13,714 bases of DNA, from assembly GCA_038212015.1 (NCBI GenBank), contig JBBQUY010000084.1, positions 1-13,714 on the forward strand, in the 5' to 3' direction. Below are positions 1 through 7,045 of this stretch, one piece after another. The notes below the pieces were generated by a model. It saw nothing but the letters and a program-made list of their open reading frames with translations, was not told the DNA's origin and did not search any database. Both the position numbers and the translations under genes were made by a program. Positions within the stretch are counted from its first letter, which is position 1. The number at the start of each line of letters is the position of its first letter. Source of the DNA: JAGQUL01 sp038212015 (GTDB taxonomy: Bacteria; Actinomycetota; Thermoleophilia; Gaiellales; SKUG01).

Positions 1-218
1 ATGAAGATGGGCCATGCGGCACTTGACGGATTCGCTGCGACGACGTAACGGTCAGTGCCGTTCTGTCGTCAATTCGACCATGACTGTCACGAAAGCGCCA
101 GCTTTTCGACGCGATTTTTACAGCACCCTAACAATGGCCGCATCCTGCAATACCGCATGTGGGCGTGGGTGTCAGAAGATCACGTGCGGCGGTCGAACGA
201 AAGTCGTACCGGGACGCC

Positions 219-1436
219 TCAGGCCGGGGTGCTGGCGAGAGCCCGGTGCAGGTCTGCGGGGGCGCCCTTGCCGTTGAGCTCGCGCCAGCCGAGCGCATGC
301 TCGGCCTGCATCATCTTGTGAATCTGGGTCGTGCCCTCGTAGATGATCGGCGCGCGACTGTTCCTGAAGAAGCGCGCGATGCCGGTCTCCTCGTCGAAGC
401 CCATCGCGCCATGGATCTGCAGCGCATTGTGCGCCGAGCGGAACGCAGCTTCCGTGGCGATCCACTTGGCCAGGCTCGTCTCGCGCGTGTTGCGCACGCC
501 GGCATTCTTGGCCCACGCGGCCTTCCACACGAGCAGGCGGCTCATCTCGTAGTCGGCAGCCATCTGGGCGATGAAGTCCTGCACGAACTGATGCGTGCCG
601 ATCTTTTTGCCCATCGTCTCGCGCTCGTTGGCGTACTTCGTCGACGCCTCCAGGCACGCGCGGATCACGCCGACCGCACCCGCGGCGACGGTGAAGCGGC
701 CATGGTCGAGCGAGTACATCGCGATCTTGAAGCCCTCGCCCTCCGCGCCGATGAGGCGGTCGGCCGGCAGGCGAACGTCGCTGAAGAACAGGCTGCTCGT
801 GTCGCCCGCCCAGACGCCGAGCTTGTGGTTGTAGAGCTGCGTGGAGACGCCGTCGTCGTTCTTGAGGTCGACGACGAACGCCGAGATGCCCTTGTGCGCC
901 GCGGCCGGGTCGGTCTTGGCGAAGACCAGTGCATGGTCGGCGGTCGTGCCGAAGCTGATCCAGCTCTTCTCGCCGTTGAGCACATACGAGCCGTCGCCCT
1001 GCTTGATGGCGGTCGTCTTCATGGCCGCGACGTCGGAGCCGGCATCCGGCTCGGTCAGGCCGAAGCAGGCGATCTTCTCGCCGGTCGCCTGCGGGCGCAG
1101 CCAGCGTTCCTTCTGCTCGTCGTTGGCGTTGCCGAGCAGCGACAGCGAGTTGAGGCCGACGTGCACGCTGATGAGCGTGCGCAGCGCTGCCTCGCCGCGC
1201 TCGATCTCCTCGCAGATGAGCGCTTCGCTGATGAAGTCCAGGCCGGCGCCGCCCCACTCGGTCGGGATCGGTGCGCCGAGGATGCCCAGATCGCGCATCC
1301 CGTCGATGAGCGACATGTCGAGCTTGTGCTCCATGTCGTTCTGCACGGCGACGGGCAGGACCCGCTCGTCGACGAAGCTTCGGACGGCGTCCTGGATGTG
1401 CTGCTGCTCTTCGGTGAGCGAGAGGTCGATGGCCAT
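219..1436 (-). CDS. Acyl-CoA dehydrogenase (FAD-dependent)
   Basis: A 405-residue protein of normal length for the family. It oxidises an acyl-CoA to the trans-2-enoyl-CoA with FAD in the cytoplasm and passes electrons to electron-transfer flavoprotein. Seen: N-terminal helical domain starting LSLTEEQQHIQDAVRSF, the FAD/substrate signature CFGLTEPDAGSD (residues 124-135), the middle beta domain with LNGEKSWIS (about 153-161), and the C-terminal helical domain ending in IIYEGTTQIHKM, where Glu367 is the expected catalytic base. Chain-length preference cannot be read; it differs from the two other dehydrogenases here (for example LDHGRF at 243-248 in place of TRP or SRP). The start codon lacks a clear ribosome-binding site but has a -10-like TAGGCT 7 nt upstream, so the mRNA may be leaderless. 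It lies 295 nt downstream of the putative protease gene on the same strand. The family is certain; the exact substrate is not. Confidence 0.95.
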   Translation of the reverse strand: MAIDLSLTEEQQHIQDAVRSFVDERVLPVAVQNDMEHKLDMSLIDGMRDLGILGAPIPTEWGGAGLDFISEALICEEIERGEAALRTLISVHVGLNSLSLLGNANDEQKERWLRPQATGEKIACFGLTEPDAGSDVAAMKTTAIKQGDGSYVLNGEKSWISFGTTADHALVFAKTDPAAAHKGISAFVVDLKNDDGVSTQLYNHKLGVWAGDTSSLFFSDVRLPADRLIGAEGEGFKIAMYSLDHGRFTVAAGAVGVIRACLEASTKYANERETMGKKIGTHQFVQDFIAQMAADYEMSRLLVWKAAWAKNAGVRNTRETSLAKWIATEAAFRSAHNALQIHGAMGFDEETGIARFFRNSRAPIIYEGTTQIHKMMQAEHALGWRELNGKGAPADLHRALASTPA

Positions 1437-1443
1437 GCCCGCG

Positions 1444-1449
1444 AGCCTA
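1444..1449 (-). promoter_or_regulatory. Candidate -10 element giving a leaderless transcript
   Basis: On the minus strand the hexamer TAGGCT (TAnnnT type) ends 7 nt before the ATG of the acyl-CoA dehydrogenase. No Shine-Dalgarno-like sequence separates it from the start. This spacing would place the transcription start on or next to the A of ATG, as in the leaderless mRNAs common in actinobacteria. No good -35 hexamer is seen. This is an inference from spacing only. Confidence 0.4.
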
Positions 1450-1546
1450 TCGCGCGCGAGCAGGCGGGCGTGCGACTACGTGCGGGCATGCGGGTACGAG
1501 GTCGATCGGGCCCCCCACAGAACCGGCGGGCGGCGGCTCCGATCCT

Positions 1547-1593
1547 GCCGATGTCACCAGCGTCGCGCTCACCGCAACGCCTGTGACATCAGC
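1547..1593. repeat. 47-bp direct repeat, copy 1, with internal inverted arms
   Basis: Identical over 47 bp to the copy at 1619-1665 (72-bp period, 25-bp spacer). Inside it, GATGTCAC (1550-1557) and GTGACATC (1583-1590) form perfect 8-bp inverted arms around a 25-nt loop. Past one mismatch, two more outer pairs can form. It lies between the dehydrogenase start and the protease end, so it could be a stem-loop in the protease mRNA tail, a double operator for the dehydrogenase, or a dispersed repeat element. I see no further copy of the arms in this window. Confidence 0.85.
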
Positions 1594-1618
1594 CGGCGCT
1601 CAGACCAGCGTGCGTGCC

Positions 1619-1665
1619 GCCGATGTCACCAGCGTCGCGCTCACCGCAACGCCTGTGACATCAGC
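1619..1665. repeat. 47-bp direct repeat, copy 2, with internal inverted arms
   Basis: Exact second copy of 1547-1593. The arms are at 1622-1629 and 1655-1662. Because the arms are self-complementary, copy 1 and copy 2 could also pair with each other. That allows alternative folds in RNA, or slippage and loss in DNA replication. Confidence 0.85.
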
Positions 1666-1667
1666 GC

Positions 1668-1681
1668 GCCTGCATGCAGGC
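1668..1681. repeat. 14-bp perfect palindrome
   Basis: GCCTGCATGCAGGC is a perfect palindrome starting two bases after the second 47-bp repeat. An 8-bp tandem duplication (CCAGTGGA twice, 1681-1696) starts at its last base. It may be a protein-binding site or part of the same repeat element. No function can be assigned. Confidence 0.4.
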
Positions 1682-1713
1682 CAGTGGACCAGTGGATGCG
1701 GATCAGGTTCGCT

Positions 1714-1740
1714 GGTCCTTGATTCCGCGAATCAACGACC
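1714..1740 (-). terminator. Hairpin over the end of the protease gene, possible terminator
   Basis: TTGATTC (1719-1725) and GAATCAA (1729-1735) form a perfect 7-bp stem with a 3-nt CGC loop. Beyond one C-C mismatch, GGTC (1714-1717) and GACC (1737-1740) extend it to 11 pairs. The stop codon of the minus-strand protease gene (1732-1734) lies in the stem. There is no T-run after it, so it may be a weak or factor-dependent terminator, or an mRNA-end stabiliser. Confidence 0.4.
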
Positions 1741-2946
1741 GACGAACGACTTGATCTCGCCGAGGGTCGCCTTGCCGATCGCCGCCTGGCGGATCAGGTC
1801 GGCCAGGTCGCGCGCCTTGTCGACGGAGAGGCCGTGCTCGGCTGCGATCGCGTCCGCGACGCGGCGCGGCACGAACGACGCCGACTTGCCCTGCAGCAGC
1901 TCGAGCGCCGTTGCCTTGCCCTCGGTGGTCCGGCGATCGATGCCGGCCATCTGCAGCAGCTCGCGCAGCAGCGCCGGACCATCGGTGTAGCGACCCTTGG
2001 CCGTCTCGACCTGATCCTTCGGCGGCTGCGGCAGGTGCGTGCGGTTCCAGGACGGCCAGTCGACGGGCTCGTTCTTCGTGTCGCGCGCGGGGCGTGCGAC
2101 GAGCGAGAAGTCCGCCCCGGCCTTCGCAACGGCGCCCTTGATGTCGCCGGGGGAGAGCACTTCCGGAACGGCCTCTTCCATGACGGACGTCCACTCGGGG
2201 CCGCGCGGACCCATCGGCGAGATCGAGTGGTGCGTTTCGTGCAGCGCGGTGTCCCACGCCCACTTGGCGGCGCGCTCCCGCTTTTCGACGGGTCGCAGCT
2301 GGGTCTGGTCGCCCGGCTGGATGCGGTACAGGCCGACGGATGCCAGGAAGTCGCGCGAGACATCGGGCATGAGCACGATGTGGCCCTGGCCGTTCCACGC
2401 CGCGGCGAACGCGACGTTCTCAGCTTCGCCCGCCGCGAGCTGCTTGGCGCCCTCGGATGCGAAGACCTTGCGCAGCTCCGTGCGCAGCTGATCGCGCGTG
2501 AGGTCAGGGAACTGCTCGGCAGCCTTGTCCAGGTCCTTGCGGGTCGGTTCGAGCATCTGGTCGATCGAATGGCCCTGTCGCGTGGCGCTGTCTGCCCAGT
2601 TGAGGATCGAGACGCCCTTGGACGCGTGCTCGTCGGGCAGCAGCGTGATCGTCTTGAGGTCCTCGTTGCCCTGATGGGCGTCGACGATCGACGCGAAGCT
2701 GCGGACGGCGCGCTCGAGCGTGGCGCCGTCCTTGGTCTTGAACAGCGCGATCGCTGCGGCGCTGTCCGGAACCACCGTGCGTCCGGCGATCGGGCCGGAA
2801 CCCTCGAAGCGGAGCCGAATCGAGCGATCGATCTCGGATGCGACCGAGCCCTTGCCGATGCGGGCGACCTGCAGCTCACGCGGCAGCAGCGTCGCGGCGG
2901 AGGTCGGGGGCTTGGGGGCTGAGGCGGTGAGGGGAGAAAACTGCAT
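1732..2946 (-). CDS. Putative HExxH zinc metallopeptidase, family not recognised
   Basis: A 404-residue protein I cannot place in a named family. The clearest signal is WDTALHETHHSIS (about 231-243): His236-Glu237-x-x-His240 is the zinc-protease motif, in which the two His bind zinc and the Glu activates water. Sixteen residues on, SVMEEAVPEVL holds Glu257/Glu258, placed as the third ligand would be in gluzincin proteases. The N-terminus (first 25 residues) is Pro/Ala/Ser-rich and probably disordered. No signal peptide or membrane helix is visible, so it acts in the cytoplasm or leaves by a non-Sec route. The middle (about 125-175) is charged and helical; the C-terminus (about 340-404) looks like small helices. 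Start choice: GGGGAG lies 8 nt before the ATG. The gene is divergent from the SCP2 gene, and no neighbour suggests its substrate. The protease call is an inference from the motif; that the frame is coding is well supported. Confidence 0.75.
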   Translation of the reverse strand: MQFSPLTASAPKPPTSAATLLPRELQVARIGKGSVASEIDRSIRLRFEGSGPIAGRTVVPDSAAAIALFKTKDGATLERAVRSFASIVDAHQGNEDLKTITLLPDEHASKGVSILNWADSATRQGHSIDQMLEPTRKDLDKAAEQFPDLTRDQLRTELRKVFASEGAKQLAAGEAENVAFAAAWNGQGHIVLMPDVSRDFLASVGLYRIQPGDQTQLRPVEKRERAAKWAWDTALHETHHSISPMGPRGPEWTSVMEEAVPEVLSPGDIKGAVAKAGADFSLVARPARDTKNEPVDWPSWNRTHLPQPPKDQVETAKGRYTDGPALLRELLQMAGIDRRTTEGKATALELLQGKSASFVPRRVADAIAAEHGLSVDKARDLADLIRQAAIGKATLGEIKSFVGR

Positions 2947-3020
2947 ACGTCATGCTCCCCGACCACGGCGGGTTCCTGCGGGCTGAACCGTACCGGCGGC
3001 CGTGCCGGTCCGCGACCGCG

Positions 3021-3042
3021 GCCGCCCGAGGCCTCGGGCGGC
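3021..3042. promoter_or_regulatory. 22-bp perfect palindrome
   Basis: The arms GCCGCCCGAGG and CCTCGGGCGGC abut with no spacer, giving a perfect 22-bp palindrome. It ends 75 nt upstream of the protease start codon. It may be an operator for a dimeric regulator or, if transcribed, a very stable hairpin in the protease leader. GC-rich DNA makes short palindromes common, but 11-bp perfect arms are unlikely by chance. Confidence 0.5.
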
Positions 3043-3158
3043 GCCAGATCCAGGAGCCCACACCGCTGGGGGCCACGTGCAGGCGTTTCGATACGGCAGG
3101 GCGTGGAAAGCTCCCTTGCGAAGCCGCGGACTCGCACGAATCCGGCCCGCCTGCGAAT

Positions 3159-3180
3159 ATTGACTGACGGGTCAATCAAT
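3159..3180. promoter_or_regulatory. FadR/TetR-type operator candidate
   Basis: The arms ATTGACTGAC and GTCAATCAAT are complementary at 9 of 10 positions around a central GG. The core reads TGAnTGAnnnnTCAnTCA. As I recall it, the operator consensus of the Bacillus fatty-acid-degradation repressor FadR (TetR family) has this exact layout. The site lies in an AT-rich patch 68 nt upstream of the SCP2 start. A -10-like AATATT (3156-3161) overlaps its left end, so a bound repressor would block transcription. No TetR gene lies in the window. Confidence 0.6.
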
Positions 3181-3248
3181 GGTCCGCACTGATGGAGGAA
3201 CGGGCGCCGGCATCCGGTCGGGGCCCCGATGGAGAGGGATCCGCCAAG

Positions 3249-3575
3249 ATGACCGACACGCAGACCGTTGCCGACGTCATGCAGGAGATGCAGGGCAAGT
3301 TCAAGTCGGAGAAGGCAGCCGGCATGAACGAGACGTTCCAGTTCGACATCACCGGCGACGGTGGTGGCCAGTGGAACGCAGTCATCAACGACGGCGAGGC
3401 GAGCTTCAACGAGGGCGTCGCCGACGACCCCTCGGTGACGATCACCGCCGGCGCCGACGACTGGATCCGCATCGTGAACGGCCAGCTCAACCCGCAGATG
3501 GCATTCATGACGGGCAAGATCAAGGTGAAGGGCAATATCGGCCTCGCCACCAAGCTCGGGTCGCTGTTCCTCTAG
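3249..3575 (+). CDS. SCP2 sterol-binding domain protein
   Basis: A 108-residue single-domain protein of the sterol carrier protein 2 family, small and without signal peptide. Family members bind lipids or acyl-CoAs in a hydrophobic tunnel and are thought to present them to enzymes; ligand and partner here are unknown. Seen: an N-terminal helix (about 5-20), the beta-sheet strands with FQFDITGDGGGQWNAVI (30-46) and PSVTITAGADDWIRIVNGQL (61-80), and the family-typical end NPQMAFMTGKIKVKGNIGLA (81-100). Start choice: the ATG at 3249 follows GGAGAGGG by 10 nt and gives the usual family N-terminus; an upstream in-frame ATG at 3192 would add 19 Gly/Pro-rich residues that the family does not have. 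It sits behind the FadR-like site and ahead of an acyl-CoA dehydrogenase, which supports a role in fatty-acid breakdown. Confidence 0.9.
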   Translation: MTDTQTVADVMQEMQGKFKSEKAAGMNETFQFDITGDGGGQWNAVINDGEASFNEGVADDPSVTITAGADDWIRIVNGQLNPQMAFMTGKIKVKGNIGLATKLGSLFL

Positions 3576-3605
3576 GACGCACCCGGAACCGATTCACCGC
3601 CGGAA

Positions 3606-3635
3606 GGGCGGGGCGACCACGAGGTCGCCTCGCCC
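3606..3635 (+). terminator. Strong 13-bp hairpin after SCP2
   Basis: Positions 3606-3618 and 3623-3635 pair over 13 positions (one G-T wobble) around an ACGA loop; the inner arms are GGCGACC and GGTCGCC. No T-run follows. It lies 30 nt after the SCP2 stop and 75 nt before the next start. It could end part of the SCP2 transcript, so that SCP2 is made in excess over the dehydrogenase, or protect the SCP2 mRNA end. Confidence 0.55.
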
Positions 3636-3710
3636 GCCGGTCGGATCGGAATCATCACCACCCCAACGCGCCGCGGCGGCTGTCGCGGCTTCCGCACGAG
3701 AGGACCCACA

Positions 3711-4904
3711 GTGGCAGTGGCTACCAGCACCGGTGTGTCGTTTGAACTGACCGACGACCAGAAGGAATACCGCACGCTCGCCCACGACTTCGCCGAGGGT
3801 GAGATTCGCCCCGTCGCAGCCGAGGCCGACCAGCAGTCCAAGCTGCCGATCGAGGTCCTTCGCAAGGGCTGGGAGACCGGCCTCATGAACCTGCACGTGC
3901 CCGAGCAGTACGGCGGCGCGGGCCTCGGCTCGCTCGACGGCGTGCTCGTCATGGAGGAGCTCGCATGGGGCTGCTCCGGCATCGCGACGTCGATGGAGGC
4001 GAACGGCCTGGGCGCCGCGCCCGTCATCATCGCCGGCACCGAGGCGCAGAAGGAGAAGTACCTCGGCATGCTGACCGAGGACTTCAAGTTCGCGGCATTC
4101 GGCCTCACCGAGCCGGGCGCCGGCTCCGACGTGTCCGGCATCCAGACCACGGCGACGCTGAGCGAGGATGGCACGCACTACGTCATCAACGGCTCAAAGA
4201 CGTTCATCACGAACGCCGAGATCGCCGACTGGATCACGATCTTCGCGATGACCGACAAGAGCGCGGGCCACCGCGGCCTGACCGCGTTCATCATGGACGT
4301 GAAGCAGGCGGACGGCACCCCGGCCGAGGGCTTCACGTGCGAAGGGCACATGGACAAGCTCGGCCAGCGCGCCAGCCCGACCAACGCCATCGCGTTCATG
4401 GACATGAAGATCCCCGTCGAGAATCGCCTCGGCGAGGAGGGCGAGGGCTTCAAGATCGCCATGAAGACGCTCGACGCGACGCGTCCGGGTGTCGGCGGCA
4501 TGGCAACGGGCGTCGCTCGCGCCGCGCTCGAGTACGCCATGGCGTACGCGGTCGAGCGCGTTCAGTTCGGCATGCCGATCGCGATGAACCAGGGCGTCAA
4601 CTTCCTGATCGCCGACATGGCGACCAACATCGAGGCGGCTCGACTGCTGACGTGGCAGGGCGCGTGGCTGCACGACCAGGGCAAGCGCGCGACGCTCCAG
4701 TCGTCGCATGCGAAGCGCTTCGCGGCCGACAGCTGCATGTCGGCCACGACCGACGCGGTACAGATCTTCGGTGGGTACGGCTACACGAAGGAGTACCCGG
4801 TCGAGAAGCTCATGCGCGATGCCAAGATCTTCCAGATCTACGAAGGCACCTCGCAGATCCAGCGCCTCGTCATCGCCAAGGAACTGATGATGCCGCGCAG
4901 CTGA
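3711..4904 (+). CDS. Acyl-CoA dehydrogenase (medium-chain-like)
   Basis: A 397-residue cytoplasmic flavoenzyme that carries out the first, dehydrogenating step of fatty-acid beta-oxidation. Seen: N-terminal FELTDDQKEYRTLAHDFAEG, the FAD-site signature AFGLTEPGAGSD (129-140), INGSKTFITNAEIADW (159-174), MKTLDATRPGVGG (251-263), and the C-terminal DAKIFQIYEGTSQIQR, in which Glu378 is the expected catalytic base. The DATRPGVGGMATGVARAALE stretch is close to that of medium-chain enzymes, so a straight medium-chain substrate is a reasonable inference. Start: GTG at 3711, with AGAGGA ending 7 nt before it; the family N-terminus fits this start. It lies 135 nt after SCP2, beyond a hairpin, and is followed by a terminator-like stem, so it ends its transcription unit. 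It probably shares the FadR-like control upstream of SCP2. Confidence 0.95.
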   Translation: MAVATSTGVSFELTDDQKEYRTLAHDFAEGEIRPVAAEADQQSKLPIEVLRKGWETGLMNLHVPEQYGGAGLGSLDGVLVMEELAWGCSGIATSMEANGLGAAPVIIAGTEAQKEKYLGMLTEDFKFAAFGLTEPGAGSDVSGIQTTATLSEDGTHYVINGSKTFITNAEIADWITIFAMTDKSAGHRGLTAFIMDVKQADGTPAEGFTCEGHMDKLGQRASPTNAIAFMDMKIPVENRLGEEGEGFKIAMKTLDATRPGVGGMATGVARAALEYAMAYAVERVQFGMPIAMNQGVNFLIADMATNIEAARLLTWQGAWLHDQGKRATLQSSHAKRFAADSCMSATTDAVQIFGGYGYTKEYPVEKLMRDAKIFQIYEGTSQIQRLVIAKELMMPRS

Positions 4905-4935
4905 GCCTCGGCTCGACACCAGAATCACGTGATGG

Positions 4936-4961
4936 AGGGGGTCCGGTTCGCCGGGCCCCCT
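4936..4961 (+). terminator. Terminator-like hairpin after the second acyl-CoA dehydrogenase
   Basis: Positions 4936-4946 and 4951-4961 form an 11-bp stem (one T-G wobble) closed by a TTCG tetraloop, with five consecutive G-C pairs at the base. Only TTCGT follows, not a long T-run, as is usual in high-GC actinobacteria. It lies 31 nt after the stop codon and separates the SCP2/dehydrogenase unit from the two-component genes. Confidence 0.7.
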
Positions 4962-4984
4962 TCGTCATGGAATACCTGCGCCTC

Positions 4985-5007
4985 GCCTGATCCGATCGGG
5001 CGATCCG
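4985..5007. promoter_or_regulatory. Near-palindrome with direct repeat before the response regulator
   Basis: GCCTGATC (4985-4992) and GATCGGGC (4994-5001) are near-complementary around one base. GATCCG occurs twice at a 13-bp period (4989-4994, 5002-5007). It ends 16 nt before the response-regulator start. It could be an autoregulatory site, but OmpR-type sites usually have a period of about 10-11 bp. Confidence 0.2.
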
Positions 5008-5023
5008 CGGGTAGCACCAGCAC

Positions 5024-5721
<698 letters not shown>

Positions 5722-5725
<4 letters not shown>

Positions 5726-7041
5726 CGACCGGCATTCGTTTCGCGCTCTGGGCGACGATCGCCGGTTCGCTCGCCGTGCTGCTCGCAGGCGCCGTCGCGC
5801 TCGTGGTCGTGGACAGCACGCTCGACACGGTCGTCGACGATCGACTGCTTTCGACGGTCGAGGACGTCACGACCTGCGCATCGATCCGTGCCGCGGGCGA
5901 CGCGACCGCAGACGATCGGGTCGTGTCGATCCTCGACTCGCTCGATCGCGAGACCTGCCGCTCGTCGCCCGTCGCGCCAAGTCCTCGCGCGCTCGGTCTC
6001 GACGCGGACGGGTTCGCGACGCGCGTCGTCGACGGTGCACGCTGGCGAACGTACGCGCAGACATCTCCGACGACCGGCGGTCACGTGCTCGTGGCCGAAC
6101 GCATCGAGGCGCATGAGCTCGCGCGAGCCGATGCGCGGCGCGCGATCATCGTCGCGATGGTCCTGGGCACGCTGCTCGCCGCGGCCGGGGGTGCGATCGC
6201 AGCGATTCCGGCGCGCCGCAAGATCGCGCGGCTGCTGGACCGCATCCGTGCAGCCGGCCGCGACCGGTCCGGGACGGCGACGGTCGGCCGGATCGGCGGT
6301 CGCGACCTGGACGCAGCCGCAGCATCGTTTGACGAGCTGCTCGCCGACGTGCGGCTGGCGGACGTCGCCCAGCGCCGACTCGTCTCCGACGCCGCACACC
6401 AGCTTCGCACTCCGATCACGAGCCTGCGCACCAACGCGCAGCTGCTCGAACGACAGGCAGGGCTCGATCCGGAGGCGCGCGATCTCGCCGAACGCATCGC
6501 ACGCCAGGCGGCGGCCGTGTCGGACCTCGTCTCGGGAATCGTCGACTACACCGCCATCACGGCGTGGTCGGGGGAGCGCGCCGCCACGCAGCTCGACGCG
6601 CTCGCGTCCGATGCGATCGCTCGCGCCGCCGCACGCTGGCCCGATGCGACGTTCACGATCACCGGCGACGGTTCGCGCGAGGAGGTCGACGGAGAGCTCG
6701 TCGTGCGAGCGCTCGGCAACGTGCTCGACAACGCGGTCGTCCATGGGGGCGGCGTGGTCCGGGTCGAGGTGCGCGACAGGTGCTGCTTCGTCAGCGACGA
6801 CGGTCCTGGGTTCTCGGGTGACGACGACGACGCGTTCCGCCCGTTCAGCAGCGGCGGCGACGGATCCGGCCTCGGACTCGCGTTCGTGCGCCACGTCGCC
6901 CGCGCCCATGGCGGCGACGCATGGATCGAGCAGCACGTGCCCGCCGTGGTCGGCGTGTGCTTTCACGGGAAACTCTCGGATTCGTCTCGGGCAGCTCTCG
7001 GTCCGCGTGCCGATGTCGACGGCGTCAACGACGAGGGATGA
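5722..7041 (+). CDS. Membrane sensor histidine kinase
   Basis: A 439-residue sensor kinase, the cognate partner of the regulator encoded just before it. Seen: a first membrane helix (about 7-30); an outer sensing region of about 105 residues with two cysteines (Cys52, Cys79) that could form a disulphide; a second helix (about 141-162); a degenerate HAMP-like linker (about 163-210, with GGRDLDAAAASFDELL); the dimerisation/H-box RLVSDAAHQLRTPITSLR with the phosphorylated His226; then the ATPase domain with N-box GNVLDNAVVHGG (Asn336), G1 box SDDGPGF (358-364) and G2 box GSGLGLAF (381-388). The kinase therefore looks complete. The outer region matches no sensing fold I know, so the signal is unknown. 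It starts at a GTG inside the regulator's stop (4-nt overlap) and ends 4 nt before the next gene, which indicates one operon. Confidence 0.95.
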
Positions 7042-7045
7042 CCAG

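Larger units (their letters stand above)
2947..3248. other. Divergent intergenic control region
   Basis: About 300 bases separate the starts of the minus-strand protease and the plus-strand SCP2 gene. The protease side is extremely GC-rich with a 22-bp palindrome and a smaller inverted repeat, ACCGGC / GCCGGT (2992-2997 and 3004-3009). The SCP2 side is a local AT-rich patch with a TetR-type operator candidate. I see no convincing small gene; open frames across it are short and lack family features. Confidence 0.6.

Noticed and set aside
1..48. Possible last 15 codons of a plus-strand gene ending in TAA at 46-48
   Set aside because: It would make sense as a gene converging on the first dehydrogenase, but 15 codons without a family match cannot support a call. 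The rest of 1-218 shows no gene or clear terminator.
159..1586. Plus-strand open frame opposite the first acyl-CoA dehydrogenase
   Set aside because: It is the mirror of a certain gene; its composition is Arg/Ala/Val-rich and it shows no recognisable motif.
1547..1665. CRISPR array
   Set aside because: Only two repeats, one 25-bp spacer that partly resembles the repeat itself, and no cas genes nearby.
1547..1681. Insertion-sequence ends
   Set aside because: No transposase gene or target-site duplication is seen; the repeats are direct, not a terminal inverted pair around a gene.
1834..2922. Plus-strand open frame opposite the protease
   Set aside because: The minus-strand frame has the HETHH motif, a Shine-Dalgarno site and normal amino-acid composition; the plus-strand product is Arg/Leu/Gly-rich.
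5888..7045. Upstream extension of the membrane-protein frame through the kinase gene
   Set aside because: The frame stays open only because of high GC; the translation is Arg/Ser-rich and overlaps a clearly coding kinase. The ATG at 7046 with a GAGGG site is the sensible start.
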